NCBI GenBank assembly: GCA_030916555.1
Contig: JAUPWK010000077.1
Span: 1-10,088, forward strand
From: Patescibacteria group bacterium
GTDB taxonomy: Bacteria > Patescibacteriota > Patescibacteriia > UBA9934
DNA length: 10,088 nt
Direction: 5' to 3'
Shown here piece by piece: positions 1 to 5,706 of this stretch (its first letter is position 1; each line of letters begins with the position of its first letter). The notes beneath the pieces were generated by a model, which was not told where the DNA came from, did no database searches, and was given only the letters and a program-made list of their open reading frames with translations. Made by a program: the position numbers and the translations under genes.

Positions 1-276
1 AGCGCGCAGGCATACGTGTATTTTCCGGGTGGATATGGTACGTTAGATGAGCTGTTTGAGATTTTAACGCTCATCCAAACTGCCAAATCAGAGGCGGTGC
101 CCGTGGTTCTTGTTGGCCATGAGTATTGGGATGGATTGGTGGAGTGGCTGGATAAAACCATGTACGGCAGTTTTGATACCATTGATCGTCAGGATCTGAA
201 ATTATTTACCGTTGTTGATACGGCTCAAGAGGCCTTTGAAATTGTGCGACAATCAGACGAGCGCACTTTCTTCTAG
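1..276 (+). CDS. LOG-family (TIGR00730-type) phosphoribohydrolase, C-terminal part
   Basis: Only the last 91 codons are present; the reading frame is open from base 1 and ends at TAG 274-276. The hallmark PGGYGTLDE (bases 25-51) matches the PGGxGTxxE motif of the LOG/lysine-decarboxylase-like Rossmann family, whose members cleave the N-glycosidic bond of nucleoside 5'-monophosphates (cytokinin riboside monophosphates in the best studied cases). The following VPVVLVGHEYWDGLVEWL segment is also typical of the family's C-terminal half. The usual length is about 180-250 residues, so half or more lies upstream of the window. A GTG at 16 is an internal valine, not a start. It is the first visible gene of a close-packed plus-strand run. 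Family identity is secure from the motif; the true substrate is not known. Confidence 0.9.
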   Translation, partial: SAQAYVYFPGGYGTLDELFEILTLIQTAKSEAVPVVLVGHEYWDGLVEWLDKTMYGSFDTIDRQDLKLFTVVDTAQEAFEIVRQSDERTFF

Positions 277-287
277 ACCGTTCGCGT

Positions 288-1862
288 ATGCCTGAACATC
301 TGAAAAGTCTTGCCACTCGTCTTCACCCCAAAGCGGAAAAAAAGCATGGGGCAGGGGAGGAAACCTTTGAAGTCAGTGCGCCGGTGAGCACGGCTGCTTC
401 TTTGTATGAAAGGGTTCGCAATACTCTTGATTATCAAGAGGAACATTTGTTGCGTCGGAATGCGATCTTGCGAATTTTGAAGCGTTTTTTAAACATGGAT
501 GTCCCACTGTCTTCTTTGGCAGGTGATCTGCTGAAGGAGTTGGTGTGGGCCAAATATTTACCAAATAAAACCGTACCCGTGTCACTCCGGGATGAGCTAG
601 CTCCGGTGATCGCTAAATATGAGCCTTTGTTCCGAGCCGCAGAACAATTGACAGGCAAAGAACGGAAAGCCACCTTTGATTGGCTGCTTGATGTTATTGC
701 CACAGAGATTGAGACCATGATCGCCCCAAATGAAGCTGAAGACGCGCTTGTGGCGTACATGTATGACGAGATGCGTAAGCGCATCGAGTGGGATCCTCGT
801 TTGCCTGCTACCCCCGAGCAGAAGGACCTACGTTTGTTCATTGGTGTTCACAAGACATTGTTAAAGTCGAACCCAGGCATGTTGCGGTACCGTGTGTTCA
901 CTTTGTACTACCCGGTTTGGATTGGTAAGGCAAATGACGCACTCATTCTTGAGATTGCAAGTAACTTGCGGACGGTTGTAAAAACCGTTGAGGATGAACT
1001 TCACGATCCGCTTACGGACAGATTGTCGCGCATGCTTCGCCGTCGGGCAGGTATTTTTCGTGTCTTGGGAGATGCGGTTATTGCCACTGAGGACATCGAT
1101 GTCCTCATGGATGATCCTGAAAAACTCGACGAGGTAGTAAGCAAAGCTTTGGCAAGCCGAACGAATAAATTTCAAACCCGTTTGCGCCGCACAGTGGTAC
1201 GTACGGTCATTTTCTTGTTTATCACTAAAATGTTTTTGGCACTGTTGCTTGAGTTGCCATACGATCTTTTCTTGGCACGACAGGAGGTGCCGCTTTACCC
1301 ATTATTCGTGAACATTCTTTTCCACCCAATGTTCTTGGCTCTGATTGGTTTAACGGTCAGCATTCCTCAAAAGAAAAATCGTGAAGATTATTTAGCGGCG
1401 ATTCGCGCGCTTTCTGTAGGTGCTGACCATCCAGTCTTGCACCTGCGCGTGAAGCATGACGTGCGCGGCCCGTGGCAGAATGTTTTCGACGCCCTCTACA
1501 TGTTGTTGTTTTTGGGGGTATACGGGATTATTGCTTTTGGTCTTCACAGTATCGATTTCCACTGGTTATCGATTACGCTTTTCTTGTTCTTCTTATCGCT
1601 TGTAACGTTTTTTGGCATTCGTATTCGTTCGTCGGCTCGGGAAATTGTGGCTTCAGATGCACGGAGCAGTATCGTTGGGACCGCTTTTGACATTTTGCTT
1701 TTGCCAATTGTACGGGCAGGCTCTTGGCTCAGTAGTAAAGTTTCTAAGATTAACGTCTTTATCTACTTCTTCGACTTCATCGTCGAGGCGCCGCTCAAAG
1801 TTGCTATTGAATTTATTGAAAGCTGGTTGTCGTTCGTGCGCGAGAAGAAAGAGGAAATTTAA
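288..1862 (+). CDS. Multi-spanning membrane protein of unknown function (524 aa)
   Basis: I do not recognise a characterised family. Residues 1-300 are soluble, helical and charged, with several Arg/Lys-rich stretches (RLSRMLRRRAGIFRVLGDAV at about 245-264). The C-terminal 220 residues hold four clear hydrophobic segments at about 303-324, 335-358, 399-420 and 424-444, then two weaker ones at about 462-478 and 487-505 that may be amphipathic or re-entrant. The protein ends in a charged tail, REKKEEI. There is no N-terminal signal peptide, which suggests a cytoplasmic N-terminal domain on a membrane-embedded C-terminal domain. The start at 288 is the first ATG after the upstream stop, 11 bases on, and has no Shine-Dalgarno sequence. 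It lies between a LOG-family enzyme and a glycoside hydrolase-like gene, probably in one transcript. The coding call is strong because of length and tight packing; the function is unknown. Confidence 0.85.
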   Translation: MPEHLKSLATRLHPKAEKKHGAGEETFEVSAPVSTAASLYERVRNTLDYQEEHLLRRNAILRILKRFLNMDVPLSSLAGDLLKELVWAKYLPNKTVPVSLRDELAPVIAKYEPLFRAAEQLTGKERKATFDWLLDVIATEIETMIAPNEAEDALVAYMYDEMRKRIEWDPRLPATPEQKDLRLFIGVHKTLLKSNPGMLRYRVFTLYYPVWIGKANDALILEIASNLRTVVKTVEDELHDPLTDRLSRMLRRRAGIFRVLGDAVIATEDIDVLMDDPEKLDEVVSKALASRTNKFQTRLRRTVVRTVIFLFITKMFLALLLELPYDLFLARQEVPLYPLFVNILFHPMFLALIGLTVSIPQKKNREDYLAAIRALSVGADHPVLHLRVKHDVRGPWQNVFDALYMLLFLGVYGIIAFGLHSIDFHWLSITLFLFFLSLVTFFGIRIRSSAREIVASDARSSIVGTAFDILLLPIVRAGSWLSSKVSKINVFIYFFDFIVEAPLKVAIEFIESWLSFVREKKEEI

Positions 1863-1870
1863 TTACCAAC

Positions 1871-2857
1871 ATGAACGGGACCTTGCGAGCATTTTTCCTG
1901 ATCGCCGTCCTTGGTTGCGCTGGACTCTTCGTCTTGCTCTATTTGCAATTTAACAAAGCTATTACTGCGCCAATGTACGGAGCTACCTTTTCTCCGGCGT
2001 ACGCAGCCTATCTTGGGCTTGATCCGCGTGAGGTATTTGTAGCTACCCTGACGGACATGCCTATTCGTCAGATTCGTTTGCCACTGCAGTGGAACGATAT
2101 ACAACCAACTGAGGACACTCTGTATTTCGAAGACATTGATTGGTATTTGGATACTGCAGCGGCACATAATGTGCATGTTACTTTGGCGGTTGGAAATAAG
2201 GTTCCACGCTGGCCAGAGTGTTATACGCCTGATTGGGTAAAACCATTTGATCAACAAGCATACGAACAAGCATTGTTAAAATATCTCGACACCACGGTGA
2301 TACGGTATCGAACGCACCCTGCGCTTGAACGTTGGCAGATTGAGAATGAGCCGCTTTTCCCGTTTGGCAATTGCCCAAAAAGTAATTTCACTTTAGTGAA
2401 GAAAGAGATTACACACGTCCGCGCCCTTGATGACGCGCACCCCGTGCAGTTAACCGTAAGCGGTGAGCAGCAAATCTGGGCGAGCGTTGCAAAATACACT
2501 GACGTACTGGGGGCAAGTATGTACAGAAAAGTTGCTTTACCAAATGGTTGGCGCTTTACTTTTCCTATTCCAGCGCGTGTTTATAGTTTGCAGGCACTGA
2601 GTGTTTCGTTTCTCGGCACAAAAGTAGTTATCTCGGAATTACAGGCTGAACCTTGGTTGACTCGTCCGTACGGTGATTACACGCCAGCTGAGGCCGCGGC
2701 TCTATTCACGCCTGATGAGCTGTTGAAGAATTTACGCTATGCGCATCGGACGGGCATTCAAGAAATTTCTCTTTGGGGAGTAGAGTGGTGGTATTATCTG
2801 AAGCAAAATGGTGAGCCTGCTTTGTGGCAGAGCGCTCAAGAGTTATTGCGCGACTAA
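1871..2857 (+). CDS. Membrane-anchored clan GH-A glycoside hydrolase-like protein
   Basis: The 328-residue protein starts with an uncleaved-looking signal anchor (hydrophobic residues about 7-27 after MNGTLR), so the catalytic domain should sit outside the membrane. The rest reads as a (beta/alpha)8 barrel: an early strand with RLPLQW (69-74), ERWQIENEPL (153-162) carrying the Asn159-Glu160 pair expected of a clan A acid/base at the end of strand 4, KVVISELQAEPW (251-262) with Glu256 as candidate nucleophile at strand 7, and a Trp-rich strand 8 (SLWGVEWWYYL, 300-310). This is the GH5/GH42-like layout of retaining glycosidases acting on beta-linked glycans. The exact family and substrate cannot be read by eye. 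The ATG lies 8 bases after the previous stop; the nearest purine-rich stretch (AGAGGAAA) is too far upstream to be a normal ribosome site. Glu260 is an alternative nucleophile. Confidence 0.8.
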   Translation: MNGTLRAFFLIAVLGCAGLFVLLYLQFNKAITAPMYGATFSPAYAAYLGLDPREVFVATLTDMPIRQIRLPLQWNDIQPTEDTLYFEDIDWYLDTAAAHNVHVTLAVGNKVPRWPECYTPDWVKPFDQQAYEQALLKYLDTTVIRYRTHPALERWQIENEPLFPFGNCPKSNFTLVKKEITHVRALDDAHPVQLTVSGEQQIWASVAKYTDVLGASMYRKVALPNGWRFTFPIPARVYSLQALSVSFLGTKVVISELQAEPWLTRPYGDYTPAEAAALFTPDELLKNLRYAHRTGIQEISLWGVEWWYYLKQNGEPALWQSAQELLRD

Positions 2858-2860
2858 TTT

Positions 2861-4276
2861 ATGAAGCCAAAGGCAACGCGGGGGAAAATTTCGGCAACGT
2901 TTGATGTTGTGATTATTGGCGCAGGCTCAGCTGGTATTGCGGCTGTGGATGGCGCTAAGGCTGCAGGTGCTAAGAGCGTTTGTTTAATTGAATCTGAAGA
3001 GCGTTTAGGTGGGGAGTGTGCGTATTGGGCTTGTGTACCTACGAAGTCCATGCTGAAGGCTGCGAAAATGTATCACCTCACTAAACATGGTGCTGGTCGT
3101 TACGGTATTCAGGCCGCGAAGGTGACGTATGATTTTTCCGCTATCATGAAGCGTCGGGATGCGGTTGTGAAAGTACTGACAGGAAATGGCAAGCGATTAG
3201 TCGAGTATGTAAAACATGAGAAGGTAACGGTTAAATATGGTCCGGCACATTTCATTGCGCAGAACGTCGTAGATGTAAAAGGTGAACGTGTTCGTGGAAA
3301 AGCCTTTGTCATCGCAACAGGCAGTCGAGACAAGCTTCCAGTTTTATCAGGTCTTGAAGATACTCCATTTTGGCGATCCCGTGATGTGGTGAGTATGAAA
3401 TCGCTACCCGCTTCCGTGGCAATTCTTGGGGGAGGGCCGGTGGGAACGGAGTTCGCAACGCTTTTTGGATTGTTGGGGGTCAAGACGACGCTTATTGAGT
3501 ATGGCGAGCATATTTTGCCCCGAGAAGACGGTGAAATTGCCGCCCTGGCGGAAACACATTTACGGGAGCAGGGCGTACAGGTGTATACCAAGACGAAAGC
3601 TTTAGGGGTGAAAAAATCGGGTCACAGGGTCCAGCTCACCTTTCAAGTAGGGAAGCAGCCACGCAAGACGATCTCGATTGAGAAACTTGTTGTCGCTGTT
3701 GGTCGTCAGCCAAATATTGACACCATGTCTTTGGATCGAGCCGGTGTGAGGTTGAATGACAAGGGAAAGTTAGAGGTTTCGGCAAGATTAGAAACGAATC
3801 AGACGCATATTTTTGCGGCTGGTGACGTTACTTCCGCGCTCTTGTTTACGCATACTGCAAGCCATGAAGGCTATATTGCTGGATGGAATGCGGCCAAAAT
3901 CAAAACCGATGGTAAGAAATATGTGCGCGAAGAACGGGTTGTCCCTCGTATTACTTTTGTTGACCCTGAAATCGCCTCTGTTGGGATTACCGTTGCTGAG
4001 GCTGCGAAACTGAAAAAGAAAGTAAAAATCCATCGATCACCTTTTTCTGTGCTTGGTCGTGCAGCTATCGATGGGAATCGTGACGGGCTACTTAAAGTGA
4101 TTACGGATGCAAAAAGTGGGCAAATTTTAGGCGCTCATGTTGTTGGTGAAAGAGCTGGAGAGATTATGCATGAGCTTGCTTTGGCGATGTATGCCGGCAT
4201 TCCATTTGTGACGGTTCAAAGTATGCTCCATGCGTATCCTGGATGGAGCGAATGTATTCCGGCTGCAAAAACTTAA
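2861..4276 (+). CDS. FAD-dependent pyridine nucleotide-disulfide oxidoreductase
   Basis: The 471-residue protein has the full flavoprotein disulfide reductase layout. It has the FAD-binding GAGSAG (20-25), the redox-active disulfide region GGECAYWACVPTKS with Cys53 and Cys58 four residues apart, an ATGS (152-155), the NAD(P)-binding GGGPVG (190-195), the second FAD motif FAAGDV (318-323), and a C-terminal dimerisation domain. The relatives are dihydrolipoamide dehydrogenase, mercuric reductase and soluble transhydrogenase. The C-terminal motif reads HAYPGWSE: Tyr459 stands where dihydrolipoamide dehydrogenase and glutathione reductase have the catalytic His, while the partner Glu464 is kept. 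This argues against a plain lipoamide dehydrogenase. No 2-oxoacid dehydrogenase genes are nearby. The start is 3 bases after the preceding stop, which suggests translational coupling. Class is certain; the substrate is unknown. Confidence 0.92.
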   Translation: MKPKATRGKISATFDVVIIGAGSAGIAAVDGAKAAGAKSVCLIESEERLGGECAYWACVPTKSMLKAAKMYHLTKHGAGRYGIQAAKVTYDFSAIMKRRDAVVKVLTGNGKRLVEYVKHEKVTVKYGPAHFIAQNVVDVKGERVRGKAFVIATGSRDKLPVLSGLEDTPFWRSRDVVSMKSLPASVAILGGGPVGTEFATLFGLLGVKTTLIEYGEHILPREDGEIAALAETHLREQGVQVYTKTKALGVKKSGHRVQLTFQVGKQPRKTISIEKLVVAVGRQPNIDTMSLDRAGVRLNDKGKLEVSARLETNQTHIFAAGDVTSALLFTHTASHEGYIAGWNAAKIKTDGKKYVREERVVPRITFVDPEIASVGITVAEAAKLKKKVKIHRSPFSVLGRAAIDGNRDGLLKVITDAKSGQILGAHVVGERAGEIMHELALAMYAGIPFVTVQSMLHAYPGWSECIPAAKT

Positions 4277-4280
4277 AGAC

Positions 4281-4312
4281 ATGAAAAAGCCCACTCGCGC
4301 TGCGAGTGGGCT
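4281..4312 (-). terminator. Intrinsic terminator of the minus-strand acidic-protein gene
   Basis: An 11-bp perfect stem, 4288-4298 with 4302-4312, closes a 3-base loop. On the minus strand it runs into a T stretch (plus strand AAAAA at 4284-4288). On the plus strand it is followed by CGTGTAG and has no T run, so it is oriented for the minus-strand gene. The plus-strand cluster ending at 4276 has no clear terminator of its own. Confidence 0.8.
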
Positions 4313-4316
4313 CGTG

Positions 4317-4338
4317 TAGTCCCTGCGTCCAGGGACTA
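4317..4338 (-). repeat. Hairpin overlapping the stop codon of the acidic-protein gene
   Basis: TAGTCCCT (4317-4324) pairs perfectly with AGGGACTA (4331-4338) around a 6-base loop. On the minus strand the stop codon TAG (4338-4336) is the first part of the stem. It is the first of two hairpins in tandem before the T run, and may help termination or protect the 3' end. Confidence 0.6.
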
Positions 4339-4815
4339 GTTGTCGTCGTCCGGGAAGCCGCGGCTGCCGGCTTCCAGCATGTCCGCCTCCTCCGCGTCGA
4401 ACTCCGCGAGGCTGCGCGCCAGGAGCTGACCGTGAGTCAGGTCCTGATGTTTGACGCGCCGCGGCTTGAGCGGGCGGTCGTCGTCACCCGGGACGATGTC
4501 CCAGTAGGAGGGTCCGCCGACCCGCAGCGAACGCTCGTGGCGTTCGATCTGGCTCACGAGCGCAGCGATGTCCACCCGCCGCGGCTCGATGGGGTTGCCG
4601 GCCGAGGGGAAGAGGTTCTGCTCGAGCCCCTCGTCCATGTCCGTCTCGCTCTCGAGCGAGAATTCGACGTACTCGCACAGCTCGACCGGCTCGGTCTCGT
4701 CGTCGATGTCTCCGAAGCCGAAGTCGAAGTCAGAATCGGCGTCCGGGTCGGACTCGTGCTCGGCGTCTTCGTCATCGGGGAGGGGGTCGAAGTGGGAATC
4801 GAGGAAAAAGAACAT
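4336..4815 (-). CDS. Highly acidic GC-rich protein of unknown function (159 aa)
   Basis: Not a recognised family. By hand count 45 of 159 residues are Asp or Glu. The acid is densest at residues 10-66 (DDEDAEHESD, DADSDFDF), a likely disordered segment. Residues 75-150 look more ordered, with basic patches EPRR (77-80) and KPRR (117-120), a possible helix VDIAALVSQIERHERSL, and a final helix ARSLAEFDAEEADMLEA; the tail is PDDDN. About 18 codons end in A or T, giving roughly 89% G+C at third positions, far above every neighbour. The start is supported by GGAGA at 4829-4825 with nine bases to the ATG, and by a strong promoter upstream and a terminator downstream. The overlapping plus-strand open frame (4306-4899) is its antisense image. 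It is convergent with the flavoprotein gene and divergent from the exonuclease gene. There is no signal peptide or membrane segment, so it is cytoplasmic. Confidence 0.82.
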   Translation of the reverse strand: MFFFLDSHFDPLPDDEDAEHESDPDADSDFDFGFGDIDDETEPVELCEYVEFSLESETDMDEGLEQNLFPSAGNPIEPRRVDIAALVSQIERHERSLRVGGPSYWDIVPGDDDRPLKPRRVKHQDLTHGQLLARSLAEFDAEEADMLEAGSRGFPDDDN

Positions 4816-4824
4816 GGCGGGGAG

Positions 4825-4829
4825 TCTCC
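4825..4829 (-). promoter_or_regulatory. Ribosome binding site of the acidic-protein gene
   Basis: Minus-strand GGAGA nine bases before the ATG at 4815-4813. It is one of only two convincing Shine-Dalgarno sequences ahead of genes in this window, and it decides the start. Confidence 0.65.
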
Positions 4830-4887
4830 GTTTGCGGGGGTGTTGCTGTGTATGAGACGAGGTATCTCAATAGCCAAGCAACGCCTC

Positions 4888-4916
4888 AGATTAGCGTAAA
4901 AACACAAATTTGTCAA
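4888..4916 (-). promoter_or_regulatory. Sigma70-type promoter for the acidic-protein gene
   Basis: On the minus strand a consensus -35 TTGACA (4916-4911) is followed after exactly 17 bases by TAATCT (4893-4888), a four-of-six -10 match. Transcription would begin near 4881 and leave a leader of about 65 bases. It is the best promoter by sequence in the window. Its -35 element overlaps the region just upstream of the divergent exonuclease gene. Confidence 0.8.
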
Positions 4917-4942
4917 CGAAACATGAAAGATGTGCTAAGCTT

Positions 4943-5527
4943 ATGCCCGCTATGATGAACGAAGTTGTCTTGGACATCGAAACACAAAATACGTTTGATG
5001 AGGTTGGGGGTTATTTTACGGACAAGCTTAAAGTATCGCTCGTGGGGGTTTACTACTACGAAACCGATACCTATGAATCCTACCTTGAGCATGAACTTCC
5101 GCAGCTGTTTTCGCGATTGGAACGATCGGGTCGGATTATCGGGTACAACTCTGTTGGTTTCGACATGCCGGTTCTGAATAACTATTACGCTGGCGATCTT
5201 TTGAAATTGCCGCAGCTTGATATTTTGGCTGAGATTCAGAAATCACTTGGTTACCGCATCAAGCTTGATGCCGTGGCACAGAGCACGATTGGAACCCAGA
5301 AGTCTGCCCATGGATTACAGGCCGTAGCCTGGTGGAAAGAGGGGAATATTGAAGCGATTCGTGAATATTGTCTCCAAGATGTGAAGGTGACCAAGGAGGT
5401 GTATGAGTACGGTCTGAAGAATGGCTGTATCTTGTTTGATAACCGAGCCGGAGAGCGTCAGGCTGTACCTATCGACTTTGCGGGGAAGGTACCCACAGCT
5501 CCGGTGAACTTCACCCTTGGCTTCTAA
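4943..5527 (+). CDS. DEDDy-type 3'-5' exonuclease-like protein (RNase H fold)
   Basis: The 194-residue protein is a stand-alone exonuclease domain. Motif I is VVLDIET with Asp11 and Glu13, motif II is IGYNSVGFDMPVL with Asp74, and motif III is EYCLQDVKVT with Tyr142 and Asp146. That YxxxD spacing places it in the DEDDy group, close to the predicted 3'-5' exonucleases and the YprB/RNase_H_2 type. These four carboxylates bind two metal ions for nucleotide removal from DNA or RNA ends. There is no polymerase or helicase domain, so it would act alone or as a partner. The start is uncertain: ATG at 4943, 4952 and 4955 are all in frame before motif I, and an open TTG lies at 4910. None has a good Shine-Dalgarno sequence; I chose 4943 as the first ATG. 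No clear plus-strand promoter was found. The substrate (DNA repair or RNA) is unknown. Confidence 0.85.
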   Translation: MPAMMNEVVLDIETQNTFDEVGGYFTDKLKVSLVGVYYYETDTYESYLEHELPQLFSRLERSGRIIGYNSVGFDMPVLNNYYAGDLLKLPQLDILAEIQKSLGYRIKLDAVAQSTIGTQKSAHGLQAVAWWKEGNIEAIREYCLQDVKVTKEVYEYGLKNGCILFDNRAGERQAVPIDFAGKVPTAPVNFTLGF

Positions 5528-5529
5528 AG

Positions 5530-5555
5530 AGTCGGGTGTATACTGTTTCCCGACT
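5530..5555 (+). terminator. Possible terminator hairpin after the exonuclease gene
   Basis: AGTCGGG (5530-5536) pairs perfectly with CCCGACT (5549-5555) over a 12-base loop, two bases after the stop codon. The bases that follow, GTTATTTG, are only weakly T-rich, so termination may be partial. Confidence 0.45.
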
Positions 5556-5586
5556 GTTATTTGTGACCCGATCATTCACAACTTGG

Positions 5587-5635
5587 CTGAGGTTCGTGGA
5601 GTGAAAAAAGTATCCACAATTCACCCTCAGTTTTT
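5587..5635 (+). terminator. Second terminator-like fold upstream of the nrd promoter
   Basis: CTGAGG (5587-5592) and GTGAA (5601-5605) pair with the contiguous TTCAC-CCTCAG (5620-5630), with an 8-base bulge on the 5' side, and TTTTT follows at 5631-5635. An alternative inner pairing is GTGGA (5596-5600) with TCCAC (5613-5617). It could insulate the nrd operon from upstream transcription. It also encloses a DnaA-box-like site. Confidence 0.35.
5610..5618 (+). promoter_or_regulatory. DnaA-box-like site upstream of the nrd promoter
   Basis: GTATCCACA matches the DnaA box TTATCCACA at 8 of 9 positions. It lies about 50 bases upstream of the -10 element of nrdB. In E. coli, DnaA binds near the nrdAB promoter and affects its transcription, so a site here is meaningful, but a 9-base match can arise by chance. 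Confidence 0.4.
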
Positions 5636-5644
5636 CTCCTCACA

Positions 5645-5660
5645 CCACTACCGGTAGTGG
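5645..5660. promoter_or_regulatory. NrdR box 1 (operator)
   Basis: This is a perfect 16-bp palindrome, CCACTACC-GGTAGTGG. It matches the NrdR box (ACACWATATATWGTGT) at 10 of 16 positions, including the defining CACTA and TAGTG half-site cores; the centre is GC-rich instead of AT-rich. It lies immediately before the -10 element. It is weaker than box 2 on its own, but supported by the tandem arrangement with a 33-base start-to-start spacing, about three helical turns. Confidence 0.7.
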
Positions 5661-5666
5661 TATACT
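5658..5666 (+). promoter_or_regulatory. Extended -10 promoter of the nrdB-nrdA operon
   Basis: TGGTATACT is a TGn extension followed by TATACT, five of six bases of the -10 consensus. There is no good -35 element 16-18 bases upstream, which extended -10 promoters tolerate. It sits between the two NrdR boxes and overlaps the end of box 1, the expected place for repressor exclusion of polymerase. Predicted transcription start is near 5673. Confidence 0.6.
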
Positions 5667-5677
5667 ACTTTTGTTGA

Positions 5678-5693
5678 ACACTATAGGTTGTGT
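5678..5693. promoter_or_regulatory. NrdR box 2 (operator)
   Basis: ACACTATAGGTTGTGT matches the NrdR box consensus ACACWATATATWGTGT at 14 of 16 positions; the only differences are two central bases (GG for TA). It lies just downstream of the predicted start point of nrdB transcription. NrdR is the zinc-finger/ATP-cone repressor that shuts off ribonucleotide reductase genes when dATP is high; the nrdR gene itself is not in this window. Confidence 0.85.
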
Positions 5694-5706
5694 ACAACCG
5701 TCGGTG

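Noticed and set aside
1859..2269. Minus-strand open frame opposite the glycoside hydrolase gene
   Set aside because: No start signal or recognisable features; the plus-strand frame has catalytic motifs.
4568..4855. Ser/Lys-rich plus-strand open frame
   Set aside because: Shadow frame of the same GC-rich gene; repetitive Ser codons arise from antisense Asp/Glu codons.
4306..4899. Plus-strand open frame of 197 codons over the GC-rich region
   Set aside because: It is the antisense image of the acidic gene: Val/Arg/Glu-rich low-complexity, no start context, while promoter, Shine-Dalgarno, terminator and third-base bias all support the minus strand.
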